From Blasia pusilla (Eukaryota > Marchantiophyta > Marchantiopsida > Blasiales), in the NCBI GenBank assembly GCA_050084515.1, contig CM114275.1:13020001-13084000 (forward strand): DNA of 64,000 bases. The letters run 5' to 3'. The notes under the pieces are model-generated. The model was not told the origin of the DNA. It ran no database searches and saw only the letters and a program-made list of their open reading frames with translations. This document shows, in pieces, positions 13,700-27,134 of the stretch. The translations under genes and the position numbers were made by a program. The stretch's first letter is position 1, and every line of letters starts with the position of its first letter.

Positions 13700-15330
13700 T
13701 CTTGAAGGATAGTCATCATATATGCATGATGTGTCGTAAGGAATCCTTCATTTATGAATCTATGAACACGATGTGTGACTCTACTTCATCTACGTTGTTG
13801 TTGTTTAGAGGTGGATGCCTCTGACACGTGACTCAAGCTCTGATTGATTGAATACGTCAACAGACTAAATACGTATTCTTCTTGTCCATGGATTGACAGA
13901 TTTATCTGAAGAATCTAGGACCTCTCTTAATCCTTCACTAGTACTTGGGGAATTTTTAGGCAATGTTTGTTGGTTTATAATCATATTTTCCCCCTCAAAA
14001 GACGAGTTTAGAGGTGGAATAAGCTTAGATGGAGCATACCATGACTTTAGCTTGATTATCAAAGATAACATCGCGACTATTAATAAGCTACCTAGATGAT
14101 GGAATATAGCACTTATACCCCTTAGTTCCATCAGCATCGCTAATGAAGATACATCTTTCAGATTTGGGATCTAATTTCTAATGTCTTTCAAAAGGAACAA
14201 GAGGATAACAAATACAACCAAATACTTTGACGAAGGAGAAAACAAGTTTACTTCCTATGAAGACTTCGAATAGAGTCTTATCATGAACTCATGCTATTGA
14301 AGTTTGGTTGATTAAGAAGACTGCGCTCGCTACAGCCTTTGCCGAATACACCTTAGGCATGTTCTTCTCATTCAACATAGCATATGCCGCCTAAAAAATA
14401 TGTCAATTTTTCCTCTCAACCACTCCATTTTGTTGTGGAGTGTAACGATATGTCACTTGATGTTGGATGTCATTCTGACGTAAGCAGTTATCAAACTCTA
14501 TTGAAAGATACTATCCTCCTTCATCACAACGTAATTTCAAAATGTGTTCTCCAGTCTGCTTCTCTACTAGAATTCTGAATGTTTGGAACACCAAGAATAT
14601 CTTTGACTTGGTTTTCAGAAAGTATACCCATATATGCCTAGAGAAATGATTAATAAATGAAACAAAGTACTGGAAATCACTAAGGCTACGTTGTGATGAT
14701 GTCCACACATCATTGTGAATCAACTGCAATATCTTGGATGCTCTTCTACCTTGCTTTAGAAATTGAAATCTAGCTTGTTTTCCAAATTGGCAAGTAGGGC
14801 ATACCTCTAACATAGTAGGACTTGATAATTTAAGGAATCATATTACTAGATTAGAAGACGAAAGACTTTATAATCTTTGAAGATTCATATGCCCAATTCT
14901 CTTATGCCACATATTTAGATTTATGACTTCTCGGCCAATTTAACCAAACATTGATGTTTGAATCTCTCGCATAAAAATATCTAATTTGAACATTCTGTAA
15001 AATGTAGTTACTTTGGCTATTATAGTATGGTCATCCATTGTTTCAATGAAACAACCATTTGTGTGAAACTTCACTTGATAATCCTGTTATATTATCTATC
15101 TTATAAAAATCAAATTTCTTGCAATGATAGGAACATAGAGAACATTTTCAAGAGCACAAAGATCATCTGATGGTATTGGAACTTTATCGGTATGGATAAT
15201 ATGATGTTGAATATCATCTCATGTAAGCACTATTGTAAGATCTTTTACCGGCTCTATACTATTGAACCATTTAGCTTGTTAGGTTATGTGATTTGATGCA
15301 CCAAAATTGATGTACCGATCTACTATCGAG
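13700..15330 (-). pseudogene. copia protease and integrase (broken)
   Basis: Near 15285-15320 the minus strand encodes VDRYINFGASNHIT, the copia aspartic protease site with DSGA changed to NFGA, so the catalytic aspartate is lost. Around 14740-14900 are the GAG-pre-integrase and HHCC zinc residues (HKR..GH.., then CPTCQFGKQ). These are followed by the integrase core start HNDVWTSSQRS with YFVSFINHFSRHIWVYFLK, at 14511-14813. Downstream integrase sequence to about 13700 is heavily interrupted. In the family this protein inserts the cDNA into the host genome. Confidence 0.85.
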
Positions 15331-15449
15331 ACTTTCTTGACCATTGATCCCATATGATGAATCATGACCAATAGGTGCTCAATTTATAAATGTTGTTGTT
15401 CTTGATACTGCCCTTGGTGTTATTGCTCCACATAGTTTTATTGTTGTAA

Positions 15450-16334
15450 GGATTTCGTTCTTATATCTGCCTTCTTCTTGAAGCAAAACTTTGCATAGTG
15501 ACTCTTCATCCCACAATAAATGCAAGATCTAGGGATCCTCTACTATTGACCTCAACCCCAACTATTTCTACCATCACCACCTTGTGCTTATGTATATTAT
15601 TGGTTCATAGTTGATTGAGTGAAGTTATGTTGAGCGTCTCTTCCTCCATTTGCTTGATATCCACCATGACCACGGAAGCTTCTACCACGACCTCTGCCTC
15701 TGTTTGATCTATTAATTGCAAAGAGCACATTCTCTTGCATACTAGATGAGCTATTGCCGCCTACTAGGCGCATCTCCTTACTAATTAACAATGCGACTAA
15801 CTCTTGAAAGATTGGATACTTCTCTCTCATAGAGATAGAGATCTCAAAAGACTTGTAATCCATTAGAAGGCCTTGAAGAATAAACAGAACCATATCATCA
15901 TCTTCTACTGTCACTCCAATGCTATTGAACTCATCAATAATATATCTGATACTCAAAATATAGTCATTGATGTTTTGTAATCCTTTCCTCACTTTGTTCA
16001 ATTGTTGTTTCAATTGAAGCTTTCTGGCCTTTGTAGATGTCTACAACAGCTTTTCCAATGCATCCCAAGCCTTCTTCGGAATGTCAATATCTTGAATATG
16101 ACCAATCATTGGCGAACTGATCGTTATTGAAATATAATGGATTACTTGTCTTGCATGTTTGTTCCAAGCGCGAATATTCAAGTCTGTAGAGTCACCTTCT
16201 GGCTTGGCCTTATCACTTGTTACAAGCTCCCATATCTCTTGACCCATGAAAAGTTTTTTCATGCGAAACTTCCACACATTGTTATTGTGCTTATGTAGCT
16301 GCTCACATATGACTGTTGTTGAGGAATACTCCAT
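15450..16334 (-). pseudogene. copia gag with zinc knuckle (broken)
   Basis: The ATG at 16332-16334 starts MEYSSTTVICEQLHKHNNNV, followed by WKFRMKKLFMGQEIWELV and later AWDALEKL: the UBN2-type gag of plant copia elements. The frame shifts near 16020 and continues with QLNKVRKGLQNINDYILSI and a GRGRGRSFRG stretch. It reaches the CCHC knuckle CIYCGMKSHYAKFC at about 15480-15530, which binds packaged RNA in the family. A stop at the end of the second segment (15597) and the frameshift inactivate it. Confidence 0.88.
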
Positions 16335-16830
16335 GAAGACCGATTTTACTAAAAATAATAATAATTTAAGGCTCTCCATTGCTGCAATTGAAACATAGAC
16401 CACTCCTAAACAGAAATTGACATGAAATTTTCCAAAATTGATTAACTGTATGGAAGAACTAATTTGGCTTTAGAGAGCAAACTGCACAACTTTCCTTCAC
16501 AAATTGCACTTTCCTACATTGAAATTGCTATTGCAAGAGCTCAAAATGTCATCAAATGATTTTGGATGCATTGGAAAGCTCTCAACAAGATCTAGAAGAT
16601 GACTAAAACTATCATTTGATATTTTTTTGATTGCCGAGGACCTAGATTGCTAAATCAATCGGAAAAACCCTAAAAAATACCTCCAAAGTTTTGTCATCAT
16701 CACAACTCCATCTGAAATCTTCTACCAATGAGTTTTGATTAAGATTTCCTTCTCCCCAACTGAAATTGTGCCTTCCCTTGCCTCTCTTATCTACTGAACC
16801 ACCAAGAATTTTAATTGATGTTTTCATATC

Positions 16831-16842
16831 GCTCTGATACCA
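16831..16842 (-). other. copia primer-binding site (initiator tRNA-Met)
   Basis: The minus strand reads TGGTATCAGAGC directly after the 5' LTR end. This is the standard plant copia site complementary to the 3' end of initiator tRNA-Met, used to prime minus-strand cDNA synthesis. Confidence 0.95.
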
Positions 16843-17163
16843 TGTAGAAAACTGCTAAAGGAGCATAATTGGTGGGATACGATTCTTATACTCAGTGACA
16901 CTTACACACCATCACGGAGAACAAAATTTGGCAATGAGAGAGACGAGTGGAGGTTGGTCCCCTTCTCAATTATATACAATATGTACAAACAAACCTTACC
17001 CTAATCCTAACCATAGTCTTGAGTTAGACTAATTATGATTATCTAACCCTAGTTAAGATTACTGCGCTTAACTGACTAACCAAGATTAAGCTTCCCTACT
17101 TAATGGGAGTACAAAGTGTAGCATTTTTGGTGTCCTATGAACGTGACTATAACTCACTCTTCA
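16843..17163 (-). repeat. copia 5' LTR
   Basis: Full-length partner of the left LTR. Its minus-strand start is TGAAGAGTGAG and its end is TTTTCTACA next to the primer-binding site. Confidence 0.93.
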
Positions 17164-19560
17164 ATACCTTCTACCACGAGCTGTAAGTGTGTGCCCCACC
17201 TCTTGAAATTTATGTCCGTGGACATGTCCACACTTGTCCATCCATGTTTGTGCTAGGGATGAGCTTTTTCGTTTTTGTGCAACCATGATCATAAGACAAA
17301 GGCCTCGTAGCACATATTATGAATATAATCCTTACAACAAACAATTAAATGTTTTGCAGGATGTTCAGTACACTATACTTGTAAAAAAAATATAGAGAGA
17401 TTTTTTATAGTGGCAACATCTATTGTCGTAAGAAATCATCCACACGAAAAAGCCTCATGACAAATTTTCATGGTCTCTCAAAGGATACTTGACTAACAGT
17501 TGAGACCAACATGTTTCCATTTCTCTTTCCTTATCTCAACGGGTTTTATACAGGAATAGCCTTTTTTTTTTAAAGTATATGAAATCAAGATCCAACCAAT
17601 TATTCTTTATTTTTTTCATTATACAAGCCACACATGCTTCTTATATAGAAAAACATGCTTACATATTCCAACTGCTTATGATAGTAACTCAAACTCTTCT
17701 AAAAGGCACACGTCAAGTTCTGCAGAGGAGCAACCACTTGATTATGTTCTTAAGAAAAAATTGCATGTGTGTAGGCTTGCAACTTGTTATAGAGTAGATA
17801 AATCCACTAATAAACGCTATTGTAAATTGGGATTTTTAGCAAAATTATATGGGAATTTAACTCCATCCATGGATCCTGTCAGCCATAAATGGCGTTACTA
17901 ACGCCTCTCATGGCACGACAAGAATGTAGTTCCCTATCACCCTCTTGTGTTGATTTTATGGGGTCAATATGAATCTATAACGTGTCACAAATTTTGATTG
18001 GTCATTCTATTTGATTAAATATGCACTAAGAAATGAGCCTCTTGGAGCATTAAATATTGATACAGAGACAACACTCAACCTCAACCTAGAAGGTTTGGAA
18101 GAAATCTAACTAAATTAGTATTAGGTGCAATGTTAAATAGATCATTTGGTTCCATGGAGGTTACCCTTGATGACTTCATTACCAATACCTATTATCTCTA
18201 GATCAGATTCTGTTGTTTACATTGACAGTAGCCCTCCATTTAGACGCACATCCTTATATCGTTAGTCATCTCTTGTATGCATTCACCCTGTTCAACTCTA
18301 TTGCCACCACCCACCATCATTATCCACTCTAACATTCGTTGCATATTGGGAGACATATGAAGTCTTGAAGAAGAAGGAAAAAAGGTCGTAGCCTCATAGG
18401 GGTTGAAAATCTAGGAGGATTTGTCTACAAGAGATCTTAACTTATATGCTTCACTCACTATGGTCCTATACATCATCCAAATGAGTATTGCTACAACATT
18501 TTATTATCCAAGATTGTATTTAGACCAGAGTCTAAAATATTGTCTTGTACAAAACCTGGTTGGAATTACTTTCCCATCAAGGCGATATCAATTTACTCAA
18601 AAATTTCTAAACATTCTAATACTATATCCATCAAATGCCTACAAGTATTAAAAATCACTAAAATCCAAAGAAGGGAAGTTATCCCAACGACGCTAGTTAT
18701 AAAATCCACCCCACATTCCCAAAAACATTTATACCTTCCTCAAACACATGCAAAATGGACAACACGGCAATAAATATAACTAGTCAGTGTCCGTACGATG
18801 CACGAGAGCTAATGTTGGGTAATTTGAGTTACCCGTCATTATTGATCCCTAAACAACCCTAAATTGACCCTCAAATTGACTTGAAAGATCCAATATGAAC
18901 CCTTAACTTGATTGCCTCCAAAAGTGATTCTAAATTATTCAAAGACATATTCCAAGACTGTATTGGTTAAAAATATGAGGTATCAATAGCAGATGAAGTT
19001 GAGATTAGAAAGAACAATAATATAAACTAGTAGACGCATGTGCGATGCACGAGATAGTTTTAATTCGTCACTATAATAACCATACGATCAATAACTTAAC
19101 TATCTCCTAAAAATCTTAATTTCAAATAAGTTTTGAACCATCTTACAACAACACTCCTATTAGTTAAAGGATGCTACGCTTTTATTTTTATATGCGGTCC
19201 TTTAAGTTTGATTGAAAGTCAGTATCTCATATAAATGAACTAGTCGATTAACTAGAACATGAAATAAACATTAGATGAAACTAAGAGGACATACATGTGT
19301 CGAGGAAAAAAATGTTTGTTGGTGACACCCCTATTCTAATAATATTAGAGATTCTTGAAATTAATCTAATAAACGGAGACATTAATAAATCCGGACAATG
19401 ACGATCACAATAATATCTGCTCTAGGTATCCACCTAAGCCCTTTTCGTTTGAACCTCGCCGTTTGAGGCTATGCCATTATAAAGTGCTAAATAAAAGGAT
19501 CTTATCAATCCATAAATAAAAAGCGCTATTCAATGCTATTGTATTGAATTGGTTCAGATC
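17164..19560. other. intergenic DNA with two Helitron-type 3' ends (minus)
   Basis: No gene was recognised. Two short sites look like Helitron 3' termini on the minus strand: at 18780-18812 (GTGCATCGTACGGACACTGACTAG, shortened here) and at 19027-19055 (hairpin GTGC-ATC-GCAC, then ATGCGTCTACTAG). Each ends in CTAG and is followed by T. The matching 5' TC ends were not found with confidence, so element lengths are unknown. Confidence 0.45.
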
Positions 19561-20460
19561 ACGCACTGGAGACAAGCGGACCCGCAGCTGTGGAGCCGCC
19601 GCCGAAAGTGCGCTCAACGGAGCTTCGGATAGCCCGTCTCAGCTCAGCACGGGCTAACCCACCTGTACCAATTCCTCCCGACTCACTTCGGACGGACTGA
19701 GGGATCCTTGGACGGAGGACGGAGGGAGGGAAAGAATTAGAGAAGTAAGGGGAAGCGGTGGTCGTGATGATGACGATGAGAGAAGTAGGTACAGGGATCC
19801 GTTGTCAGTCGCCAACTGGGCAGGTCGAGGAAATCGCGAAGGAGAGCTCATTCCGTTTGTCGACTACCAGTTTGTGGACTGCCTACCTCTGAACGCCTCC
19901 ACTGTGCGTTCGCTTTTCTTCTTGTCTGCGACGCTGGACACGAAGAAAAGAGTTTGTTTTCTTCGTCTCTGTCTGTCTATCAGGCCGGCCGGTCGGCCGG
20001 CCGGCGGGCGGGCGGGCTGGCTGGATGCCTGTGTGCGTCTCCCGAGTTCTGTTGTGAGCTCCCGTCCATCCTATCCGTTACGACTTACAGTCTCCATCCG
20101 TCGGGACACGACTGTTCCTAGGCTAGATAGATAGATAGCACTGGTGTATTAATTGGGACTCACAGGGCGGGGTTCCGGTTTTAGTTTTCGTCAGCTTTTC
20201 TAGCTTTGTATTGCGAGGTTTGTCGCTCATCCAACCGATTCACTGCGTGAGACTGGGAGAGTGGAGTTGCGCGCGTGTGCGACATTCACCGTCCAATCCG
20301 TCCTCCGCAAAGCGCCAGAGGAAGACTGGGCGAACAATGCTGTGAAATTCCGCCGGACTGGGAGGAGGGTGAAGCAAATGGTAGGATTTTCTGAGCTGTG
20401 CTGAGGCGGAGGGGAGACTTGGTTTCTGTAATTCAGCTCGTTTTTCCAGCAGCTGCGGCG
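19561..20460 (+). promoter_or_regulatory. GC-rich promoter and 5' leader region of FPGS
   Basis: Composition rises sharply from AT-rich intergenic DNA to GC- and CpG-rich DNA. It contains a GGCCGGCC palindromic cluster with GGCGGGCGGGCGGG at about 19982-20025 and a short GATA tetranucleotide run at about 20126-20138. A donor-like ATG|GTAGG near 20380 and an acceptor-like TTTTTCCAG at about 20450 suggest a possible 5' UTR intron. No transit-peptide exon could be shown. Confidence 0.45.
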
Positions 20461-23400
20461 ATGTTGTCCTCCGGCCATTCTTACGAGGACGCACTGGACA
20501 CTCTCAACACTCTCATCAACAGGAATGGTGGCGATTTCATCCCAGCAGATTCGGAAAAATCTTGGAATTCCAATTTCGAAATGACGTTCAAACATCTCAA
20601 GGTAGTATCTCACCGCACTTTCCTGCATTTCATCCTCTGTCTGCCCATTGGCAGGGTGGGGAGCAGTGCCATCTCCGTGTAGTTTTTTGGAGAGCAGTCT
20701 TGTAAAACATTTGAGTTTCTCTGCATGGGTTGATTGTCGTGTCTAAAGATTTGGATGAAAAAAAAAATGACACCTGAGACCTTCTGAATTCTCCATGTTT
20801 TGGCCTGGCAGTGTTAAATTTCTCCTAGTGCCGTACCAGCTCCCTTCTCGTGACATTAAGGTACATGGACCAGTACCATTCCATGTGTCTAGAAAAAATT
20901 CCCCTTCCAATTGAACCGCGCGCCGATTCCTAAGCCTTCAACGCTACTTGTCACACAATTGATAGCCATGCTCCCTACAGCTGGCAAGTACTGTAGTAGA
21001 TCCAGAGCCAGATGTCACTCTGGTGAGTTATTGCGAGGGCCAGTTAGCAGAACATACCGACGTATTCTGGCGATTTCGTATGCTTGTCGACTTTCCGTGT
21101 CGCAAGGAAAGTAATTTCTCCGGGCTATGTGGTAGTCTGAATTAGATTCTACGTTGCTGCCATTGGGATCGCAAGTCTTGAGAGCGTTGGGAGGCAAACT
21201 CTTCATTTTCACGAGACTTGTTCGTAGACACTCGTACCGAAAGTGGACTCTGATTATGGTGCCATTGTAAAGCAATTTTTTCAAAGCAGTAGGAGTAGCT
21301 GATATCAGATTTGGTTTCATGGTAGATTCTGGAGCTGGAGACGGAATTGGATAACTTCAGCATCATACATGTGGCAGGAACAAAAGGAAAGGTACAAAAG
21401 TTTGAGAACCATATTTACATTCGTCGGTGGTGTTTTCTGATTTGGATGTCTATCTGACTGTCAACTATCACAAAGATACTGTTGACTGCTGTAGTAATCG
21501 CAGAGTTGAATTCGCCTGGTTCGAATGCTCTTTGGGTCAAGTTAGTCAATCTCAAGGAGTTCATATGCATTACTCTTGTAATTCGGCTGATCGAATTAGA
21601 AAGTTTTAATCCTTTTTTGAATTTCCTTATGTTCTTCTTATGTTCATTTTTGTCAGGGTTCCACATGTGCATTCACAGAGAGGATGTTGAGGGAGTCTGG
21701 GTTCCGGACAGGCTTGTTTACCTCTCCTCATCTTTTTGATGTTCGAGAGAGGTTTCGATTTGATGGGTGAGTATCAACCTTGTGCTTCAGTTTTGTTCGT
21801 AGGCAAAGATGAACACCATATACAGGAAGATGTGCCACTCAATGTCCGTTTCCATCCTGGACATACACAAAAAGAGTTTTCCATGAAGCTCAATGCCGAT
21901 TGAGATCACACACCCATATTCTTCTGGATGCCTATTAAAATATGATCTTCCTCTGTCTTCAAAGATAAAGTCAGATCTGTTTGAGAATTTCCTCCGTTCT
22001 TCAATGAGAAGTGCCTCGGCAGTTTTCTGGAGGAGATTTCTAGGGTCACAGATGACTATGTGGAAACACCCTTAAAATTGGATGACTTATGATTCTGAGC
22101 GATTAGCTCTGCTTCGTCCGTGCAGGGTATTTGGTACTGGTCTGGTCCATGTACTTGTGTAGTCTCCTGTCCTTTTTTCGTCCATTCCTTGAATCCCTTG
22201 TGTCTGTGGGTGTTTACTCCCAACTTTTTTGAAGGTTTTGAGGAATAAACGTATGGTGTAAATCAAAGCGTGTAGGGGTAACATGTTCAAGGCTGCTTGA
22301 CTCTGACTTTCAGCTTAAACATATAAGTCACAGCAAGACAAGACACCTGATGCCCGTCACGTATACTACAGGGTTGAGGTTTCAAAGGAGTTATTCACTG
22401 AGTCTTTCTGGTGGGTTTATGACCGCTTGAAGGTGAGTGGTCATGAGTCACGTTCAGAGTGCCAAATGTGCTCTTTCTGCTCAAGTGAAGTTGGATTTGT
22501 GCATGAAAATCAAGGGCATCCTGCTCCTGAATAATTCTTGGGTTTAACCAAAGCATAAGGGAGCTGTTTCATTGGATGAACTCTCAGATGTTTTCATCAC
22601 TCTCCCTCTCCCATCTGGAAATAATCTGCCTGCAGTTGCTTCAGTTTCCATGATTGGGATTCAAGAAGCTGTAGCAAACTTCTCCAATCTGAAGTTAATC
22701 CTCATTGCACTGACAGTCACTTCTGGTAGACTGCGCAGGCACAGGATATTGGTGTGGCCATGCCTGGCTTCTTTCGATTCATGTTATTATTAGCTTTGCG
22801 AATGTTTTCCATTGAGAAAGTAAGTGAGCGAGGTCGCAGCTGTAGCTTCATGGAGATTTTTTCATGTCTTGCATAAGTATAGTTTCGAAAGGGAAAATCT
22901 CTCTTATGGATTTTCAGATGTTAAATTAAAGTTGGCAGTTGCATTTTGGTCCAGGTTGATGTTGTCATTTTGGAGGTTGGTCTTGGAGGTCGGTTAGATG
23001 CAACAAACGTGGTATGAAATTCTTTTCTCAGTACTTTAAGGTGTAAGTTAGAGGAAAACCACATTTGAGTTCTTGACTCAGAAGGTTTAGTCTGTGATTG
23101 CCTGATTGAAGTCTTACAAGTCTAGCATGGATTGGAATTCAGAGCTTATATCCTGGAATGAATATATCATTGCTCTCTGATACAGGTGAGAGCTCCAGCT
23201 GTCTGCGGAATAACCTCATTGGGATTAGACCACACAGAGCTTTTAGGTAGGGCTTTTCATGTTGTGTGACTACCCTTGGAATTTCCAAACCAGTCTGCAA
23301 TTTCAAAAATGGCTGGTCTCTCCACTCTGGAGGACCTTAACGTTTTTTTTACTCTTGTTGGTGTTCAGAGGGTAATCTGCAAAGTTGAGGTATGACCCAA

Positions 23401-26400
23401 AGTATGGAGTTAGAGCTTGGATTTTGTTTGATTTCAGTTTTCTGGTGTCTGAGTTTCAAATCTCACAAGGGCTGCAGGTAATACCATCGGTGAGATTGCT
23501 GGTGAGAAAGCGGGCATTTTTAAGGTTAGTGAGAAGGAGGACCTTCTAATTTGCATATCTTAGATGGGGTTTCGGCTCACTCCATTATGGCCATATCTGG
23601 CCTACTTTTATCCGGTTCTGATACCTCCTTGTATCTTTCTCTATAGGATTCTTTGTTTGCCTTTTATATTTGCGATCTCTTATTTGATGGTTAGTGATAC
23701 TGATAATCTTCCAGTAGAGCTGGGTATTAGAGCATTTAAGTTGGTTAACGACTTCAGAACTCTTTTGTTTCTTGGGTGAGGAATGTTCATAGAAATAATT
23801 CTAGCTTTGCAAACATGATCTGGTAGTTTTCCCTACCATGACTTCTGGGATGGTCTTGGAAGGTCACTGTACCAGCCATCACGAGTCCACAGGTTGACGA
23901 AGCCATGGAAGTGCTCAAAAGGAAGGCTGAAGAAAAGCAGGTAAAATCATATCTGGAATTTTGGTTTACTGAGGAGCAGTAGTGATCAGTCGGAAGACTT
24001 ACTTCATAGAATTTGTAAAATTTCTCAGTGCTTGCTTGGGTAGCCTTCACCTAATATGTGACCTGATACTTTGCAGATAATTCTCGAGATTGCTCCACCT
24101 TTGGAATCATATGGGGTCCCGAATTTGCAACTTGGTCTGAAAGGGGAGCACCAAAGAACGAATGCAGCACTTGCAGTTGCCTTGTGTAGGGGCTGGGCTC
24201 AACGGAGTGGAAACGTTGAACATTGGAGCAAGGTGGTAGTTACTATGTACAATAATTTGTAGAAATTCGAACAAATTTCCTGCTTTTCTGAAGAATTTCT
24301 CGTTTTTAAGTTGGAAGCAAGAGTCCCCTATGATAAGAATTCAGCTCTTTGGTTGATAGTAATACAAGCAGATGATCATGCAGTAATCATACAGGTGGGA
24401 CTTACCATGAAATACGTATTATAACAGTTCAGTTCAAGCCTGCTTATCTAACAACTCGACTGTGCGAGTGACATGTTGAATGTTTCTTATCCTTAGAAAG
24501 GATGATTTTAATCAATATCATCACACTGCACTGTGCAGGCTGAGAAGAATGGAGGTCTCCCAGAGTCCTATGTGAGAGGGCTTGCAAGCACTAGTTGGGC
24601 AGGGCGAGCAGAAACTATAACAGATACGCTGTTAGGACAAGCGGAAGACTCGTTAATGACAGGGAATGGAAATTTGAAGTTTGGAAAGCTTCAGTTCTAT
24701 TTGGACGGAGCGCATAGTCCAGAAAGCATGGAAGCTTGTGGAAAATGGTTCTGTGATTCAATAAAGGAAGAAAGTGAAAAATTGTCTTCTCCTGTGGTGA
24801 AGTATGAGGTTAAACAGAATGGATCAAACTTAAGAGTACCAACACCTTTGTCTGGTGCAAGCATTGACATTCTATTCAGGCGGGTGAGTTTGGGGTGCTC
24901 CACATGATCGGATAGAGAGAAGTCCTCTTTGATCTGGCTTGCTTTTAAAAAAGTGGACTCATCTTTGGAGTGGAGTTTTCCTAGAAGTAGAGAAAGTCAA
25001 TGAAGCTTTCATTGTTCACTTGTTCTCTTTGCTGACACGAAGCTCTTTTGAGGTTACGGATTGAGGTTACAACAGGAGAGGTTAAAACGACCATCTCTAT
25101 AGTTTGGGATAGCAAGTGATGATGTGTGATGGGTGAATGAGGATGGCAGGTTTTGCTGTTCAATTGCATGCCGAGGCGGGATCCTTTGTCACTCTTACCT
25201 CCTCTTGTGAACATGTGTCATCGGCAAGGTTTGTTCTTCTTAGGGCATAATTATGACTCCGGTCTAAGAAGTTGAGGACTCTCAGAGAAGAGGTTGTGTG
25301 AAGCACCGCGTAGTTATTTGTCATGCTGTTTCTCATAATTTCATGACCTGGATGGAACTGGGCTAAGTAGTGGTTTGAGAGTGATTTCTGGCATTTAAGG
25401 AGAGGGGATTTCAATTATCATTTACAAACAAGAAAAGAACAGAAGTAAGGCTTTATGCTCTCCTAATTATTTGAGACCTTCATATTGTTCTGTTGGTTTT
25501 ATTTTAGATTGTGTTCATATTAGGGCTATCCAACAAGTGTTTTAAGGGTGGATAGATTATAAATGAGTACCTTCTACCGTTGCAAGGCAGATAGAGGATC
25601 AGATGTACCTGGAATGCATATAACACACGAAAAGATATATGGAAGTTTGCATTTGATAGTATTCCTGATAATATGATTACTTGCCAACACCTACCATTTC
25701 AACATGCACTGTTTTCTCCAAGTTGCTGTACTGCCCATAAGCAATGCTTTTGTACATGCAGGTTATCCCTTTGACATGGCAGTTTTCACCCCACAACTCT
25801 CTAGTTACCTCTGTGTGAAGTCTCCATCTGATCAAATACCTCAGGTTGATCTTTCATGGCAGCTGACCATACAGAAACATTGGGAGTCCATACAGAAGCG
25901 GAGGATGAAAGGTTTTCAATCTGACCTCATTTGCATGTTGTTGTTTGATGCTTCTAGAATGGATAGGCAAAGTTAGGGTCATGAGCATGTATTGTAGACT
26001 GGAAGCAATCATACTGCTCCTATCCTCAAATTTTTTCGTTCTAGCTTGAAATCTTTCAACGTCTGCTGTTCAGCTACACATCTTGATTGTTTCTGGTTGC
26101 CATAAATTAGTCGGTAACGCCATCTGCTTTTCAACCAATCATAGGAAATCAGTGATCCATTCCACGTATTTTGCAGTGATGGTCAGGTCAATGCCGTAAT
26201 AGACACGGGTGATTGTGACCATTCTCATTTGTCTAGAGAATTTCCGTCCTTGTTTGGGAGTGCTAGTCCCGATCAGTCGTTGCGAAATTTTGCTCAAGGA
26301 CATGGTCAACAATGGGCTTTTCCTTCCGAGCGAGTTTCTGAGGTGTCCGTGGAGAAATAGTAGTTCAGTGAGGTCGTTGAAAAAGTGCATCAGGTGTATT

Positions 26401-27134
26401 AGGGTTCATGAGGTATGCCCCCTATGAGGGAACTATTCTGACTAGAACTCGGGTTCTGGTGGATACTGCAGAATTGAATGGCATGGTGAGCTCCTGTACA
26501 CCAGCTGGTTCAAATTCCCAGGAGTTGTTTTTAAGCCTAGAACATCAGAAAGATGCATGCCGATCATGTGGTCCTTTTAGTGCTGTTATGGAATCATTGC
26601 CGGCAACCTTGGAATGGTTAAGAATCTGTGCCAGAAGAAATCCCCAGCTTCAGATCCAGGTACCCAACTCCTTCTATGGTCGAACTAGTTGGCGACTCAA
26701 AAGTTTCTTCGATTTCTTTCCTGTTTCTGTTTTGTCCATGGTTTTCTTGTACCCTACTCTCTCCTCGCTTTAATGCACGGTGCAGGAAGGTCGCTATCAG
26801 GAGTTCTCGAGCCTTAGGGAAGCCTTTTTTCGGTGAGGAGAAAAAGCACCCATGTTAAAAAGAGTGAGAAAAACCCATCAAGAAAACAAGGGAAAGTAAT
26901 GGATCCAAGCCCTAACACGGGCAAGACAAAGCGATGGGAGAAACGCTCTGGGAAGCGGAAAATAGAAGAAAATTTGAATCCACTACGCAAAAGGCAGTGA
27001 GATTCGTCAGGTTTGACTTGTGAGTATCTCTGTGAGCGGCCTAGTGGAATCTGATGGGTGAATGACTGCAGGTGTTGGTGACTGGCTCCCTTTACTTGGT
27101 TGGGGATATGCTGAGGCTTCTGAAGCACAGGTAG
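20461..27134 (+). CDS. FPGS: folylpolyglutamate synthase, about 16 exons
   Basis: Adds glutamate residues to folates with ATP, which retains them in the cell and compartments. Exons that join in frame: 20461-20601, 21326-21391, 21657-21766, 22372-22432, 22739-22819, 22955-23011, 23186-23246, 23478-23524, 23863-23940, 24077-24232, 24539-24883, 25150-25228, 25762 to about 25911, then about 26170-26370 and about 26479-26659, and last 27072-27134. Motifs seen: the P-loop [16 protein letters not shown] across exons 2-3, [87 protein letters not shown], and the C-terminal [18 protein letters not shown]. These are the Mur-ligase-like fold and C-terminal domain of eukaryotic FPGS. The start at 20461 gives a short N-terminus without an obvious transit peptide. 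The junctions after 25911, in the variable insert before [13 protein letters not shown], are uncertain. Confidence 0.95.

Larger units (their letters stand above)
11893..17163 (-). mobile_element. Ty1/copia LTR retrotransposon, complete but inactive
   Basis: An LTR element of about 5.3 kb reading right to left. The LTRs (321 and 311 bp) run TG...CA. The primer-binding site and polypurine tract are in place, and the coding order gag, protease, integrase, RT, RNase H is that of copia. All coding regions are broken by stops and frameshifts. The flanks (TTTTT on the left, ATACC on the right) do not form a target-site duplication, so one flank has been rearranged or diverged. The LTRs differ by many substitutions, which indicates an old insertion. 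Confidence 0.93.

Noticed and set aside
19802-20134. 110-codon frame with a Pro/Gly/Arg-rich part before FPGS
   Set aside because: It arises from the GGCCGGCC/GGCGGG repeats of the GC-rich promoter and has no in-frame link to the FPGS exons.
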